Positions 33,597 to 44,034 of a DNA stretch of 57,586 nt are shown here, piece by piece. The notes beneath the pieces were generated by a model. That model saw only the letters and a program-made list of their open reading frames with translations. It searched no databases and was not told the origin of the DNA. Source of the DNA: Flavobacterium sp. UBA6721. Lineage in GTDB: Bacteria; Bacteroidota; Bacteroidia; Flavobacteriales; Flavobacteriaceae. The stretch covers positions 1 through 57,586 of the forward strand of contig DKIJ01000032.1 in assembly GCA_002454195.1 (NCBI GenBank). The letters are read 5' to 3'. The first letter of the stretch is position 1. Each line of letters opens with the position of its first letter. Both the position numbers and the translations under genes were made by a program.

Positions 33597-34229
33597 TTAG
33601 TAATAATGTTGTAAAATATTAACCAAAGCCAAAATAGAGACTAGACCTGTAATACTTCCAATAATAACATTCATATTACGAAGAAGATAATCAGCCTTAG
33701 TTTCAATTTTTTGAAAAAAAAGAATGTATAAATAGAAAACAAGAAACGAACCTATAACTGCTCCACTTACAAAAATTAAAATCGAAGTAAGATCAAAAGA
33801 AAAAAGAGCATACGATGACAAGGAAACACTGATAAAAACATAGTAGGGTATTGGGAAAAAATTCAATGCCGATAAAAACATCCCTAAAAAGAAACGTTTC
33901 TTGGTACTGTGTTTTATCAACTTGGTTTTCTTTAGTTTAGGCGTTTTGGCTAACCAAAAAAAATAGACTGTTAAAGCCGTAAAAACCACAAAACCAACTT
34001 CACGCAATAGCAAAACAATATCAGGTCTACTATTGATAATTTGAGCAAACAAAACAGCGAGATAAACCTGTAGAAATATAACCACAACGGCACCTGAAAC
34101 AAACCAAAAAGCATGACGCCTTCCGTCTTTCATACTTACTTTGGCCGCAGTCATATTTAACAAACCCGGAGGAGTAATTCCTATAAAGGCAGAAATAAAA
34201 CCAGACAACAAGGATACAATTATATTCAT
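33597..34229 (-). CDS. LysE-family exporter
   Basis: A 210-residue membrane protein with about six hydrophobic segments. 'FIGITPPGLLNMTAAKVSMKDGRRHAFWFVSGA' is the LysE/RhtB N-terminal signature region. It probably exports an amino acid or related metabolite; specificity unknown. It lies between trmB (47 bases upstream) and the ATL gene (53 bases downstream). Confidence 0.8.
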   Translation of the reverse strand: MNIIVSLLSGFISAFIGITPPGLLNMTAAKVSMKDGRRHAFWFVSGAVVVIFLQVYLAVLFAQIINSRPDIVLLLREVGFVVFTALTVYFFWLAKTPKLKKTKLIKHSTKKRFFLGMFLSALNFFPIPYYVFISVSLSSYALFSFDLTSILIFVSGAVIGSFLVFYLYILFFQKIETKADYLLRNMNVIIGSITGLVSILALVNILQHYY

Positions 34230-34276
34230 AAGCCTTACTTACAGGAATACCCAAAACATCTTATATCAGAAAGGCT

Positions 34277-34954
34277 TTAGTCTTTAATCTTAAAACGGAT
34301 ATAGGTGATTGCTTTATTAATTTCTAAATATTGTTTTTCGTAAAAAGTTTGAAAAGCAGTAACTTCCTCAGGACTACCTTCGTTCACATACACATTATGA
34401 TTAGCATACAAAACCTCATGACCCTCTCCGTGCAACAATCCTAATGTATAACCGTGCATAAATTCGCTATCGGTTTTAAGATTGACTACTCCGTCTTTTT
34501 TAAGGATTTTTTTATACAATTGTAAAAACTGTGAATTAGTCATTCTGTGTTTGGTACGCTTGTATTTGATTTGTGGATCTGGGAAAGTAATCCAGATTTC
34601 GTCCACTTCATTTTCAGCAAAAATATGATTAATCAATTCGATTTGAGCACGAACAAAGGCTACATTACGCAAACCTGTTTCAACAGCTGTTTTTGCACCG
34701 CGCCAAAAACGGGCTCCTTTAATATCAATACCAATAAAGTTTTTGTTAGGATATCTTTCGGCTAAACCTACAGAATACTCCCCTTTTCCACAACCTAATT
34801 CCAATACGATAGGATTGTCATTTTTAAAGAAGTCCGTATTCCATTTCCCTTTTAAAGAAAATAAATCACCTACTACTTCTTCTCTAGTTGGTTGAAAAAC
34901 ATTATTGAATGTCTCGTTCTCTTTGAATCGTTTTAATTTATTTTTACTTCCCAC
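34277..34954 (-). CDS. trmB: tRNA (guanine46-N7)-methyltransferase
   Basis: A 225-residue SAM-dependent methyltransferase forming m7G46 in tRNA variable loops. 'VLELGCGKGEYSVGLAERYPNKNFIGIDIKG' holds the SAM motifs and 'WITFPDPQIKYKRTKHRM' is the TrmB signature with the catalytic Asp. Full length for the family. First gene of trmB-lysE-ATL. Confidence 0.96.
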   Translation of the reverse strand: MGSKNKLKRFKENETFNNVFQPTREEVVGDLFSLKGKWNTDFFKNDNPIVLELGCGKGEYSVGLAERYPNKNFIGIDIKGARFWRGAKTAVETGLRNVAFVRAQIELINHIFAENEVDEIWITFPDPQIKYKRTKHRMTNSQFLQLYKKILKKDGVVNLKTDSEFMHGYTLGLLHGEGHEVLYANHNVYVNEGSPEEVTAFQTFYEKQYLEINKAITYIRFKIKD

Positions 34955-34997
34955 TGTTTTTAAAATATTTGTGCAAAATTAAACAAATAAATAAGAC

Positions 34998-35033
34998 CTA
35001 GGGCAAGCTTTTATAAATAAAAACTTGCCCTAG
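34998..35033 (-). terminator. Terminator downstream of amt
   Basis: CTAGGGCAAG (34998-35007) pairs with CTTGCCCTAG (35024-35033). The strong GC stem lies 25 bases beyond the amt stop; the minus-strand downstream sequence is T-rich but without a pure U run. Confidence 0.7.
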
Positions 35034-35058
35034 TATATAATGTGGTTAGTTTAAAAAC

Positions 35059-36423
35059 TTATTCAGCACACTCTATAGGAAATAGAGTTTCGTCGTGTTG
35101 TGACAAATCAAGCCCCATAATCTCAGCTTCTTCAGAAACACGCATTGGGATAATTTTGTCTGTAATTTTAAATAACAAATAAGCACCAAAGAAAGTATAA
35201 ATAGAAACCAGCAATAAAGCGGTCATATGGTGACCAAAAACACCCCATCCACCGTGAAGCAAACTTGCATCCTCTCCATGAGCAAAAATAGCGGTTAAAA
35301 TCATCCCCATGATCCCTCCTACACCATGACAAGCAAATACATCTAAGGTATCATCAATACCTTTTAAATATTTAGAGTACACAATTTTATTAGATACCAA
35401 AGCCGCTATAAATCCAAAAAACATACTCTCTGGAACCGATACATAACCTGCTGCAGGAGTAATAGAAACCAATCCTACCACTGCTCCAATACAAGCACCC
35501 AGAGCAGAAACTTTTCGACCATTAATTCGATCAAAGAAAATCCAAGTAAGCATAGCTGCAGCAGATGCTGTAGTAGTAGTCCCAAATGCCATTGCAGCAA
35601 CACCATTAGCCTCCATTGATGAACCGGCATTGAAACCTATCCACCCAAACCAAAGCATACCTGTCCCTAATAAAACAAAAGGAATATTTGTAGGCACATG
35701 ATTGCTGTTTTTTCTTTTACCTAAAACTAAAACCCCAGCCAAAGCTGCAAATCCAGCACTCATATGTACTACAGTTCCTCCTGCAAAATCTTTTACACCA
35801 AAGAAAGAACCTAAAATCCCTGTTGGGTACCAAACTGCATGACACAAAGGAGAATAGATAAAAATACTAAACAAACAAATGAATAATAAGTAGGAAATAA
35901 AGCGAACACGTTCAGCAAAAGAACCTGTAATAATAGCTGGTGCTATGATTGCAAATTTCATTTGGAATAAAGAAAAAAGCATGAAAGGCACCGTACTAGC
36001 AATCAACTTATGAGGTAACACACCTACGTAATCTAAAAACACAAAAGTTGTTGGATCACCTACAAAACTATAGAATCCATCTCCTATATGAATCCCTAAC
36101 GGCTCTCCAAAGGCCAAACTAAAGCCTACAACAACCCAAATTAGAGTAACTACACCCATGCAAATAAAACTTTGCAGCATCGTAGAAATCACATTTTTCT
36201 TTCCTACCATACCGCCGTAAAAAAAGGCCAAACCAGGCGTCATAATAAGTACCAAACAACAAGAAGTAAGCATCCAAGCAACATCGGCAGGTACGATTTG
36301 TTCGATTGTCCCAAATTGGGAATGTACAGCCTCAGGTTCTAAGGGTACTTGCCAAAAAAGTCCCGAAATACAAACAATACTAATTACAACAAAAGAAATG
36401 ATCCAACGCTTCTCAATTTTCAT
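35059..36423 (-). CDS. amt: Ammonium transporter
   Basis: A 454-residue Amt channel with an N-terminal signal/first helix and about eleven transmembrane segments. 'DVAWMLTSCCLVLIMTPGLAFFYGGMV' opens the family core, and the pore histidines are in 'GGTVVHMSAG' and 'FACHGVGG'. The C-terminal tail 'MRVSEEAEIMGLDLSQHDE' is the part that contacts PII in other species. No glnB/glnK gene is adjacent, which is unusual for amt. It is divergent from the L,D-transpeptidase. Confidence 0.96.
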   Translation of the reverse strand: MKIEKRWIISFVVISIVCISGLFWQVPLEPEAVHSQFGTIEQIVPADVAWMLTSCCLVLIMTPGLAFFYGGMVGKKNVISTMLQSFICMGVVTLIWVVVGFSLAFGEPLGIHIGDGFYSFVGDPTTFVFLDYVGVLPHKLIASTVPFMLFSLFQMKFAIIAPAIITGSFAERVRFISYLLFICLFSIFIYSPLCHAVWYPTGILGSFFGVKDFAGGTVVHMSAGFAALAGVLVLGKRKNSNHVPTNIPFVLLGTGMLWFGWIGFNAGSSMEANGVAAMAFGTTTTASAAAMLTWIFFDRINGRKVSALGACIGAVVGLVSITPAAGYVSVPESMFFGFIAALVSNKIVYSKYLKGIDDTLDVFACHGVGGIMGMILTAIFAHGEDASLLHGGWGVFGHHMTALLLVSIYTFFGAYLLFKITDKIIPMRVSEEAEIMGLDLSQHDETLFPIECAE

Positions 36424-36739
36424 ATTTTCTTAGTTTAACCCATTAATTTATGGGGGCAAATTTAAAAATAATTTACATTTCAAACACTTGACCATATAAA
36501 ATAAGGAACTCTACAACAAAAACCCCATTTTGAACTTTTTAAAAATAATTTTGTTACAAAAAAACATAAATTTTAAAGAATTTAACAATTTTAAATATAA
36601 AAAACTTTTTCGAACACTTATCAAATCCAAACAAAAAAGCTTTTAAAACATAAAACAATAAAAAAAAGTTGTAATTTTTCATAACTAAAACAACTTATTC
36701 CGTTTATACTCATTTGGATAAACTCAAAACAGCTTCTGT
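36424..36739. other. Divergent promoter region between amt and the L,D-transpeptidase
   Basis: 316 AT-rich bases without a gene. On the minus strand TAAATTTG (36457-36464) with TTG 16 bases upstream (36481-36483) is a reasonable amt promoter. For the rightward gene no strong box was found. No clear NtcA- or GlnR-type palindrome was seen. Confidence 0.5.
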
Positions 36740-38323
36740 ATGAAAAATACGATTTATTCATATTTTATAATACTCCCGCTAATTATTACAGCATTTTTTT
36801 CGTGCAAAAATAATAGTGAAAAAAAAAATCTTGCTAAAATAACACCCCAAACAGAACAGCCACATTCAGATTTTGACAGTATTGCGATAGACGATTTCTT
36901 CGAAAATTACCCTTTACTAAAAAATTACCGAGCCGATGTAAAAAAACTGTATCAAAAACATCAATACCACTATGTTTGGTATGACGATAACAACATTAAT
37001 GAATTTGCCTATCTTTTGTATGACAAAATAAACAACATAGACGAGGAAGGCCTAAAAATTAGCATCCCCTATAAAGAAAAGCTAAATGAAATTAGAAACA
37101 ACTTAGAAAAAGACACAAATCCAAATACCGAAATAGAGCTTTTCCATTCGGCCATGTACTTTTTTTATGCACAAAATGTTTATCACGGATTAGATTCTGA
37201 AAAATCGACCGAAACAGGTTGGCATATACCAAGAAAAAAACTTTCTTACGTTAGCTATTTGGATTCCCTTTTGACCAACCCTACACTCATTAACAAAGAA
37301 GAAAAAAAACTTATTGGACAATATTTTCTACTTAAAAAAGCATTGCAAAAATACCGTCAAATTGAAAAAAAAGGAGGTTGGAACAGCATTACAATAGATA
37401 CAGCAGTTAGCAACTACAAAATTGGAGATAGCGCCAAAACCATTGCCGAAATAAGAAGCCGTTTATACCTATCTGAAGATCTTAAATCAAATTCTAAAAG
37501 TGCGATTTACGACGAAGAATTAGCCCAAGGCGTTTTGCATTACAAACAAAGACATGGCATGCTTTCAGGAATCACCATCACAAAGGCATTTATTCAAGAT
37601 TTAAATATACCTATTAGCGAACGAATTAAAACCATAATTGTCAACATGGAACGCTGTCGATGGGTTTCTAGTGACATACCAAAATCTAAAGAATTAATCG
37701 CTATCAATATTCCATCATTTCAACTTTCGTATTTCAAAAACCAAGAAGTGGTTCTACGTTCAAAAGTAGTGGTGGGTAAAACCATGAATAAAACGGTCAT
37801 CTTTAGTGCTCCAATGAAATACATTGTTTTTAGCCCTTACTGGAATGTTCCAAATAGCATTTTAAAAAATGAAATTCTACCAGGAATAGCCAAAAATCCA
37901 AATTACTTAGCCGAACACGACATGGAATGGAAAGGCAATAGTGTTAGACAAAGACCCGGACCTAAGAACTCATTAGGTCTAATTAAATTCTTATTCCCTA
38001 ATTCTAATGATATCTATCTTCATGACACTCCCTCGAAAAGTTTATTTGAAAAAGAGAGCCGAGCCTTTAGTCATGGTTGTATTCGAGTAGCAAAACCAAA
38101 GGAATTAGCAATGGAAATCCTTAAAGACGACCCAAAATGGACTGCTGAAAAAATTGAAGAAGCCATGCATAACGGTAAAGAAACTTGGCATACACTTACC
38201 AACAAAATCCCAGTGTACATTGGTTATTTTACTGCATCGGTAGATAACGACGGAACCATTCACTTTTATAATGACATCTACAAAAGAGATGATTTATTAG
38301 CGCATTTATTATTTAATCAATAA
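36740..38323 (+). CDS. L,D-transpeptidase, lipoprotein (YcbB-like)
   Basis: A 527-residue peptidoglycan cross-linking enzyme. The signal ends in FFSC (Cys near 22), so it is probably a lipoprotein. An N-terminal scaffold domain, a peptidoglycan-binding-like stretch ('LAQGVLHYKQRHGML'), the 'NMERCRW' motif and a YkuD domain follow. Catalytic residues are Cys447 and His445 in SHGCIRV, with His428 in LHDTPS. It forms 3-3 cross-links in the cell wall by family knowledge. Monocistronic, with a strong terminator. Confidence 0.93.
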   Translation: MKNTIYSYFIILPLIITAFFSCKNNSEKKNLAKITPQTEQPHSDFDSIAIDDFFENYPLLKNYRADVKKLYQKHQYHYVWYDDNNINEFAYLLYDKINNIDEEGLKISIPYKEKLNEIRNNLEKDTNPNTEIELFHSAMYFFYAQNVYHGLDSEKSTETGWHIPRKKLSYVSYLDSLLTNPTLINKEEKKLIGQYFLLKKALQKYRQIEKKGGWNSITIDTAVSNYKIGDSAKTIAEIRSRLYLSEDLKSNSKSAIYDEELAQGVLHYKQRHGMLSGITITKAFIQDLNIPISERIKTIIVNMERCRWVSSDIPKSKELIAINIPSFQLSYFKNQEVVLRSKVVVGKTMNKTVIFSAPMKYIVFSPYWNVPNSILKNEILPGIAKNPNYLAEHDMEWKGNSVRQRPGPKNSLGLIKFLFPNSNDIYLHDTPSKSLFEKESRAFSHGCIRVAKPKELAMEILKDDPKWTAEKIEEAMHNGKETWHTLTNKIPVYIGYFTASVDNDGTIHFYNDIYKRDDLLAHLLFNQ

Positions 38324-38340
38324 AGCAACAATTTGCAATA

Positions 38341-38378
38341 AAAAAAGGCAGTTACAAATTTGTGTAACTGCCTTTTTT
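38341..38378. terminator. Bidirectional terminator between L,D-transpeptidase and HPF genes
   Basis: AAAAAAGGCAGTTACA (38341-38356) pairs with TGTAACTGCCTTTTTT (38363-38378), a 16-pair stem with A and T tracts on both sides. Confidence 0.92.
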
Positions 38379-38399
38379 GTATGCTTTACTTATGGCACA

Positions 38400-38714
38400 T
38401 TAATGTTCTTTTTGTTTTTCAAAAGTAGTTGTCAATGCTTTTTTCACTTTTTCTAGTGCTCCTCTAAAAGCTTTTTCATTTGTATCATCATGTTCCGTTA
38501 CAGCTAAAGGAGCTAATTTAGCCGGACGTACCTCAATCAAGCAACGCTTATCTTTGATGCCCATTTTTGCACTATTTTCTTGTCCAAAATGTACTTCAAC
38601 GCGAGTTATTTTTTCTTCAAAACGAGCTAATGCCGTTTCTATTTCAGTAGCAAAATAAGCTTCTGCTCTTTGGTGTCCCTCAATATGTTTGTCGGTATTA
38701 AATTGAATTTTCAT
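38400..38714 (-). CDS. hpf: HPF/RaiA-family ribosome hibernation factor (short form)
   Basis: A 104-residue protein with the HPF/YfiA fold: 'VEVHFGQENSAKMGIKDKRCLIEVRP', then 'APLAVTEHDDTNEKAFRGALEKVKKAL'. It is the short type without the C-terminal dimerisation domain of long HPF. It binds the 30S decoding centre in stationary or stressed cells by family knowledge. Monocistronic. Confidence 0.9.
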   Translation of the reverse strand: MKIQFNTDKHIEGHQRAEAYFATEIETALARFEEKITRVEVHFGQENSAKMGIKDKRCLIEVRPAKLAPLAVTEHDDTNEKAFRGALEKVKKALTTTFEKQKEH

Positions 38715-38815
38715 GGTTTGATCGATTAAATATTATTCCTCTAATTTAATAAACCACACAATAAAAAACGAATGTATTAGTAAAAATTTGTGACAAACAT
38801 TAAAAAAAACTAGGG

Positions 38816-40951
38816 CTAGTTTGCATTCAACAATGGAATAACTCCCATATTAAACAAAGTAAAAGCCTGAATATCTACGTTTTCCTGAATCGTTGCCGCC
38901 AATGATTTTCCAGCACCATGACCCGCTTTTACATCAATACGGATTAAAGCTGGATTATCCCCTGTTTGTTTCGCTTGCAATTCGGCTGCAAATTTAAAAC
39001 TATGCGCTGGAACCACTCTATCGTCATGATCACCTGTTGCAATCATTGTGGCTGGATATTGCACTCCTTTCTTGATATTATGCAAAGGCGAGTAAGCTTT
39101 AAGATACTCAAACATTGCATTGTTATCCTGCGCTGTTCCGTAATCGTAAGCCCAACCAGCACCAGCGGTAAAAGTATGGTAACGCAACATATCCAAAACC
39201 CCAACTGCAGGCAAAGCTACCTTAGCCAAATCAGGACGTTGTGTCATTACTGCACCTACTAACAAACCACCATTAGAACCGCCACGAATGGCTAAGAAGT
39301 TCGAAGAAGTATATTTTTTAGCTATCAAATATTCACCGGCAGCAATGAAATCATCAAAAACATTTTGCTTTTGCATTTTTGTACCCGCATCATGCCATTC
39401 TTTACCATACTCGCCACCTCCACGCAAATTAGCAACAGCATACACACCTCCATTTTCCATCCATACCGCATTAGAAACACTAAAATTAGGTGTCAAACTA
39501 ATATTGAATCCACCGTAACCGTATAAAATAGTTGGATTTTTACCGTTTAATTCCAATCCTTTTTTGTGGGTTATAATCATAGGAACTTTGGTTCCATCTT
39601 TAGAGGTATAAAAAACTTGCTTCGACTCATAGTCTTCAGAACTAAATTGACATTTGGATTTTTGATATACATTTGACAATCCTGAATTGGGATTAAAAGC
39701 ATAAATGGTCGCAGGGGTAACATAATTTGTAAAGGTAAAATAGACGATTTTATCTTTTTGTTTTCCGCTAAAACCATCTGCGGTACCTACACCTGGAAGC
39801 TGCACTTCACGAATCAATTTTCCAGAATAATCATACTGTTTTACTAATGAAACCGCATCTTTCATATAATTAGCAAAAATAAATCCGCTACAAGTACTTG
39901 GTTCTAAAACATTCGTACTTTCTGGAATTAAATTTTGCCAATTGGCAACCGATGGTTTGCTTACATCGATAACAATAATTCTTTTATTTGGCGCCAGATA
40001 ATCGGTTACCACAAACAATTTAGAACCTTCATTCATCAGAATATTGTAATCATTTTTAAAATCGCTTACAATTGAAACAATAGGATTATTGGATTGCGAC
40101 AAATCTTTTACATACAACTCATTCCCATAAGTAGAATTAGCCGCCGAAATAATCAAATAACGATCGTCTTGTGTAACCGTCCCTCCTACATATCTTCTTT
40201 TTTGGCTTTCGCCAAAGATTACCTTATCTTCTTTTTGAGATGTACCCAGTTTATGAAAATACAATTTATGTTGGTCCGTCTTAGCCGACAATTCACTCCC
40301 TTTTGGTTTATCATAACTCGAATAATAAAAACCTTTATTACCTTGCCAAGACAAACTAGTAAATTTAACATCCACTAATGTATCCTCAATTACCTTCCCA
40401 CTTAAAGCATCCATAATGATTACTTTTCGCCAATCACTTCCCCCTTCGGAAATGGAATAAGCCAACTTTGAACCATCTTTAGAAAAGGAAATTTCTCCCA
40501 AAGAAGTTGTTCCATCTTTTGAAAAAGTATTAGGATCTAGAAAGAGCGATTCATTTCCATTCGCATCTTTACGATACAAAACCGATTGATTTTGCAAACC
40601 GTTATTTTTAAAGTAATAGGTATAATTACCTTCGGTAAATGGAGCGCCTGTTTTTTCATAATTCCATAACTGCTCCATTCGCGCTTTTAGCTGGTTACGA
40701 AATGGAATTTGCTCTAAAAACGCATTGGTTACTTTATTTTGCGCTACCACCCAAGCAGCCGTTTCTTCTGAACGGTCATCTTCTAGCCAACGATAAGGAT
40801 CGTTTACTTGAGTACCAAAATAGGTATCAATCGTTTTATCGCTTCGGGTTTCAGGATACACAATTGATTTCTGTCCGAAGGAAAAGGCTCCTTTTGTTAT
40901 CATCATTATAAAAACAAGCTTAAGTTTCATATTGTATTTTTTCATATTCAC
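38816..40951 (-). CDS. Prolyl oligopeptidase (S9A), exported
   Basis: A 711-residue serine peptidase. A signal peptide is visible in the first 27 residues (start could also be the ATG at residue 3 or 8). The N-terminal beta-propeller begins '[20 protein letters not shown]'; the hydrolase domain carries Ser559 in GGSNGG, Asp in GDHDDRVVP and His in GHGAGKS. It cleaves after Pro in short peptides, presumably in the periplasm. It begins 35 bases after the cryptochrome-DASH gene on the same strand but is probably unrelated in function. Confidence 0.94.
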   Translation of the reverse strand: MNMKKYNMKLKLVFIMMITKGAFSFGQKSIVYPETRSDKTIDTYFGTQVNDPYRWLEDDRSEETAAWVVAQNKVTNAFLEQIPFRNQLKARMEQLWNYEKTGAPFTEGNYTYYFKNNGLQNQSVLYRKDANGNESLFLDPNTFSKDGTTSLGEISFSKDGSKLAYSISEGGSDWRKVIIMDALSGKVIEDTLVDVKFTSLSWQGNKGFYYSSYDKPKGSELSAKTDQHKLYFHKLGTSQKEDKVIFGESQKRRYVGGTVTQDDRYLIISAANSTYGNELYVKDLSQSNNPIVSIVSDFKNDYNILMNEGSKLFVVTDYLAPNKRIIVIDVSKPSVANWQNLIPESTNVLEPSTCSGFIFANYMKDAVSLVKQYDYSGKLIREVQLPGVGTADGFSGKQKDKIVYFTFTNYVTPATIYAFNPNSGLSNVYQKSKCQFSSEDYESKQVFYTSKDGTKVPMIITHKKGLELNGKNPTILYGYGGFNISLTPNFSVSNAVWMENGGVYAVANLRGGGEYGKEWHDAGTKMQKQNVFDDFIAAGEYLIAKKYTSSNFLAIRGGSNGGLLVGAVMTQRPDLAKVALPAVGVLDMLRYHTFTAGAGWAYDYGTAQDNNAMFEYLKAYSPLHNIKKGVQYPATMIATGDHDDRVVPAHSFKFAAELQAKQTGDNPALIRIDVKAGHGAGKSLAATIQENVDIQAFTLFNMGVIPLLNAN

Positions 40952-40985
40952 AAATGTAACAAAACAATCAATTGCAGATTCTAAA

Positions 40986-42278
40986 TTATTTTTTCAGCCA
41001 CAAATCTCTATACATTCTATCCTTATCATACGTATCGGCTTGGTTTTCTATATTAAATAATCGTTTTGATCTGGAATCATTTCCCACTCCAGCTAAATAA
41101 GCCCAGTTGCCCCAATTACTACATGCATCATAATCAATTAACTGGGATTCAAAATAAGCTGCCCCAATACGCCAATCAAAATTGAGTTCGTTGCAAAAAT
41201 AACTTGCTACATTTTGTCGCCCTCTGTTACTCATAAATCCCGTTTTCTTCAATTCGAGCATATTCGCATTGATAAAATCCGAAGCCGTAGTTCCATTAAT
41301 CCAATCTAAAAACAGAGCTTCATTAAAAGCTTTTGGTTGATCGGCTCGTTCTTTTAGACCTGAAAGTCTGTAAAATTTATTTTGTTGCTTTTTGAACTGA
41401 AAACGGAAAAAATCCCGCCACAATAATTCAAAAACCAACCAATAGGTAGATTCATTTGCCCCATTTTGCAATTCATATTTTTTTATTTCTTTGTAAATGG
41501 TTCGCGGCGAAATACAACCCAAAGCTAACCAAGGCGAAAACTTAGAAGAATAATCCCCTCCTACCATTTCATTCCTTTTTTCTTTATACACCGACAGTTG
41601 TTTGGATTCAAAAAAATAATATTGTAGTCTTTTCAAAGCTTCGGTTTCTCCGCCTTTAAACGGAAGCACTACACGTGAATCCATAGCTTGATACTCCAAA
41701 CCCAACTCTTTTAGTGTGGGCAATTGCAATTCGGGAATTTCAGGCGATGGGATAGCAATTGGTTTTTCAAATGCATTCCTAATCGTTGCATCTAATTCTG
41801 TCTTTCTTCTAAAACTCGTAAACAAATCAGGAATAGTTTTAATCGAAAAAGGCAAATCTTCGGGATGATATAAGGTACTTGTACTAAAGGTTTCTAGTTC
41901 GCATCGGATTTTAAAAAGGGCCTCTCTGAGCAAACTTTCGGTTTGCTTTTCTTCGATGGTGACTTCTTTTTTTGCAAAAACCTTTTGTACTTTGTATTCT
42001 TGTACAATTTTTGGAATTTCAATCTCAGCTTTTCCTTTAACCACCACTAAACCAGAACCTAATTGACGCAAATTACGATCTAAATCCTGTAAGGATTCCA
42101 GTAAAAACTGTGCTCTAAAACTACCTGTTTTTTGAAAACCATAGGTAGTTTTTTGAAAATGAGACTCGTCAAAACAATACACCGCTATTACTTTTTCGCT
42201 TTTTGCAATCGCTTTCAATACTGTCTCATTATCAACTAAACGTAAATCTGTTTTAAACCATACAATAGCTGTTTTCAT
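40986..42278 (-). CDS. Cryptochrome, DASH family
   Basis: A 430-residue flavoprotein of the photolyase/cryptochrome superfamily. The photolyase alpha/beta domain starts '[17 protein letters not shown]', and the FAD-binding domain has '[10 protein letters not shown]', '[13 protein letters not shown]', and '[15 protein letters not shown]' with '[10 protein letters not shown]', characteristic of DASH proteins. By family knowledge these repair pyrimidine dimers in single-stranded DNA and may signal. It overlaps the FeS photolyase gene upstream by four bases and is last in the light-repair operon. Confidence 0.93.
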   Translation of the reverse strand: MKTAIVWFKTDLRLVDNETVLKAIAKSEKVIAVYCFDESHFQKTTYGFQKTGSFRAQFLLESLQDLDRNLRQLGSGLVVVKGKAEIEIPKIVQEYKVQKVFAKKEVTIEEKQTESLLREALFKIRCELETFSTSTLYHPEDLPFSIKTIPDLFTSFRRKTELDATIRNAFEKPIAIPSPEIPELQLPTLKELGLEYQAMDSRVVLPFKGGETEALKRLQYYFFESKQLSVYKEKRNEMVGGDYSSKFSPWLALGCISPRTIYKEIKKYELQNGANESTYWLVFELLWRDFFRFQFKKQQNKFYRLSGLKERADQPKAFNEALFLDWINGTTASDFINANMLELKKTGFMSNRGRQNVASYFCNELNFDWRIGAAYFESQLIDYDACSNWGNWAYLAGVGNDSRSKRLFNIENQADTYDKDRMYRDLWLKK

Positions 42279-43810
42279 AAATCCTCTATATTTTGTAAAT
42301 AGTAATTTGCTTGTTCTAACAATGCTGCTTTATCCGATGATTTCATTTTCCGCCAAATATTATACATCATCCCAATACGTGGATTGGAACTTAATTTAGC
42401 CTCCTGTTTATCGTAAAAATTCCAATATAAACTATTGAAGGGGCATGCTTTTTCACCTGTTTTGAGTTGCTTTTTATAAAAACAACTTCCACAGTAATGG
42501 CTCATTTTGTCAATGTAAGCAGCAGAACTCACATAAGGTTTTGTACCTACAATTCCTCCATCGGCAAACTGACTCATCCCACGCGTATTTGTAATTTCAA
42601 CCCATTCGATGGCATCAATATAAATCCCTAAATACCAACCATCCACTTCATCAGGATGTATGCCTGCTAAAAGCGCAAAATTTCCCGTTACCATCAAGCG
42701 TTGTATGTGATGAGCATAAGCATATTCCAAAGATTGATGAATGACTTGTTTCAAACAATTCATCTTCGTGTTTCCGTTCCAAAACCATTGCGGCAATTTC
42801 GCCTGATGTGAAAAATAATTCATCGAAGCAAATTCAGGCATTTGAGCCCAATAAATGCCCCGCATATACTCTCGCCAACCAATTATTTGCCTCACAAATC
42901 CTTCCAACTGATTATACTCAATTACTTCGGGTCTTCGATACCATTCTTGAATAGCACTGTCAATTACTTCCTGTGGCGATAGCATTTTTACGTTCAATGC
43001 AAAGGAAAGCCTAGAATGATATAGAGACCATTCATTAGGAAGCATCGCGTCTTGATAACTACCAAACAGTGGCAAACATTCGGCAAGAAAAAAATCCAAC
43101 AATTGCAATGATTGTGCTCGAGTGATGGGCCAAACAAAATTTTTAGCATCAATTGTCCCATTAGTTTTTATGTTTGCTTCGTTTACTTCATCAACAATAG
43201 CCGAAACATCATTACAAAATACCAATGGTGGCGTGGGCTTATGATTTTTTAGCAATTTCTTTCGGTTATCACTATCATAATTCCACTTTCCTGTAAGTGG
43301 TTGCCCTCCTTGCATGAGCACATGATGTTTTTTTCTCAGCATTCTATAAAAGTTCTCCATCAAGTACACTTTCTTGCCTTCGAAGAATTCAGCCAATTCA
43401 AATCGAGTGGTATAGAAATGTTCGGTATCAACCATAGTACTAGAAATCGTAATAGCCTGACAACATGCTTTTAACAATTCATCTACTCGATATTCATCAG
43501 GTTGCTGGTATTCAAAATGCGTAAATTGATGCTCCTCAATTAAGAGTTGAATATTCTTTTGAAACGATTGTTTATTAGATACATCATTCAAATGAATATA
43601 CAGCACTTTATGTCCTTTAGTTTGTAAATCAAGACAAAACGCCTTCATAGCAGCAAAAAATCCCACTAATTTTTGGATATGATGTTGCACATAATCGGTT
43701 TCTGAACGCAATTCCATCATTACATAAACAACCCCATCCTCCTGATTCTTAAACCAAGAATGACGACTATTTAACTGATCTCCAAGCACTAATCGTAATG
43801 TTTTACTCAT
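42275..43810 (-). CDS. FeS-containing bacterial cryptochrome/photolyase (PhrB, (6-4) type)
   Basis: A 511-residue photolyase-related protein (DPRP/FeS-BCP). Four Cys match the PhrB 4Fe-4S spacing I recall: Cys352, Cys440, Cys443 and Cys456, the last three in YCGSC...KACPF; each is offset by two from PhrB Cys350/438/441/454. '[13 protein letters not shown]' starts the antenna domain. Members repair (6-4) photoproducts. Its ATG overlaps the end of the DUF2256 gene by eight bases. Confidence 0.94.
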   Translation of the reverse strand: MSKTLRLVLGDQLNSRHSWFKNQEDGVVYVMMELRSETDYVQHHIQKLVGFFAAMKAFCLDLQTKGHKVLYIHLNDVSNKQSFQKNIQLLIEEHQFTHFEYQQPDEYRVDELLKACCQAITISSTMVDTEHFYTTRFELAEFFEGKKVYLMENFYRMLRKKHHVLMQGGQPLTGKWNYDSDNRKKLLKNHKPTPPLVFCNDVSAIVDEVNEANIKTNGTIDAKNFVWPITRAQSLQLLDFFLAECLPLFGSYQDAMLPNEWSLYHSRLSFALNVKMLSPQEVIDSAIQEWYRRPEVIEYNQLEGFVRQIIGWREYMRGIYWAQMPEFASMNYFSHQAKLPQWFWNGNTKMNCLKQVIHQSLEYAYAHHIQRLMVTGNFALLAGIHPDEVDGWYLGIYIDAIEWVEITNTRGMSQFADGGIVGTKPYVSSAAYIDKMSHYCGSCFYKKQLKTGEKACPFNSLYWNFYDKQEAKLSSNPRIGMMYNIWRKMKSSDKAALLEQANYYLQNIEDL

Positions 43811-43949
43811 GATTTTTCTGGCTTCTGCATTTTGTACTACAGTATTTTACTTGCTCCCAATCTTTTTCCCATTTCTTTCGCCATGCGAAAGGTCTATTAC
43901 AGCTTACGCAAATTTTACTAGGAAGATGTTGTTTCTTAACCCCTTTCAT
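43803..43949 (-). CDS. DUF2256 small zinc-ribbon-like protein
   Basis: A 48-residue ORF beginning [17 protein letters not shown] and continuing [20 protein letters not shown] then STKC. This is the DUF2256 pattern: LPSKxCxxCxRPFxWRKKWxxxWxxVxYCSxxC. Four Cys (14, 17, 37, 41) suggest a metal-binding fold. DUF2256 genes are typically next to photolyase/cryptochrome genes, as here. Its stop overlaps the start of the FeS photolyase by eight bases. The role is unknown. Confidence 0.93.
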   Translation of the reverse strand: MKGVKKQHLPSKICVSCNRPFAWRKKWEKDWEQVKYCSTKCRSQKNHE

Positions 43950-44034
43950 TTTACAATTGTTTTTATTTAACGATAGCAGAATCGAAATTCAAACCCACAA
44001 AAAGTTCCTGAAAATCCGGAAAGTGGGCTAATCA

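Noticed and set aside
38810..38824. AACTAGGGCTAGTT palindrome at the 3' end of the prolyl oligopeptidase gene as a terminator
   Set aside because: The two-base loop cannot form a normal hairpin; it includes stop-codon sequence and may be chance.
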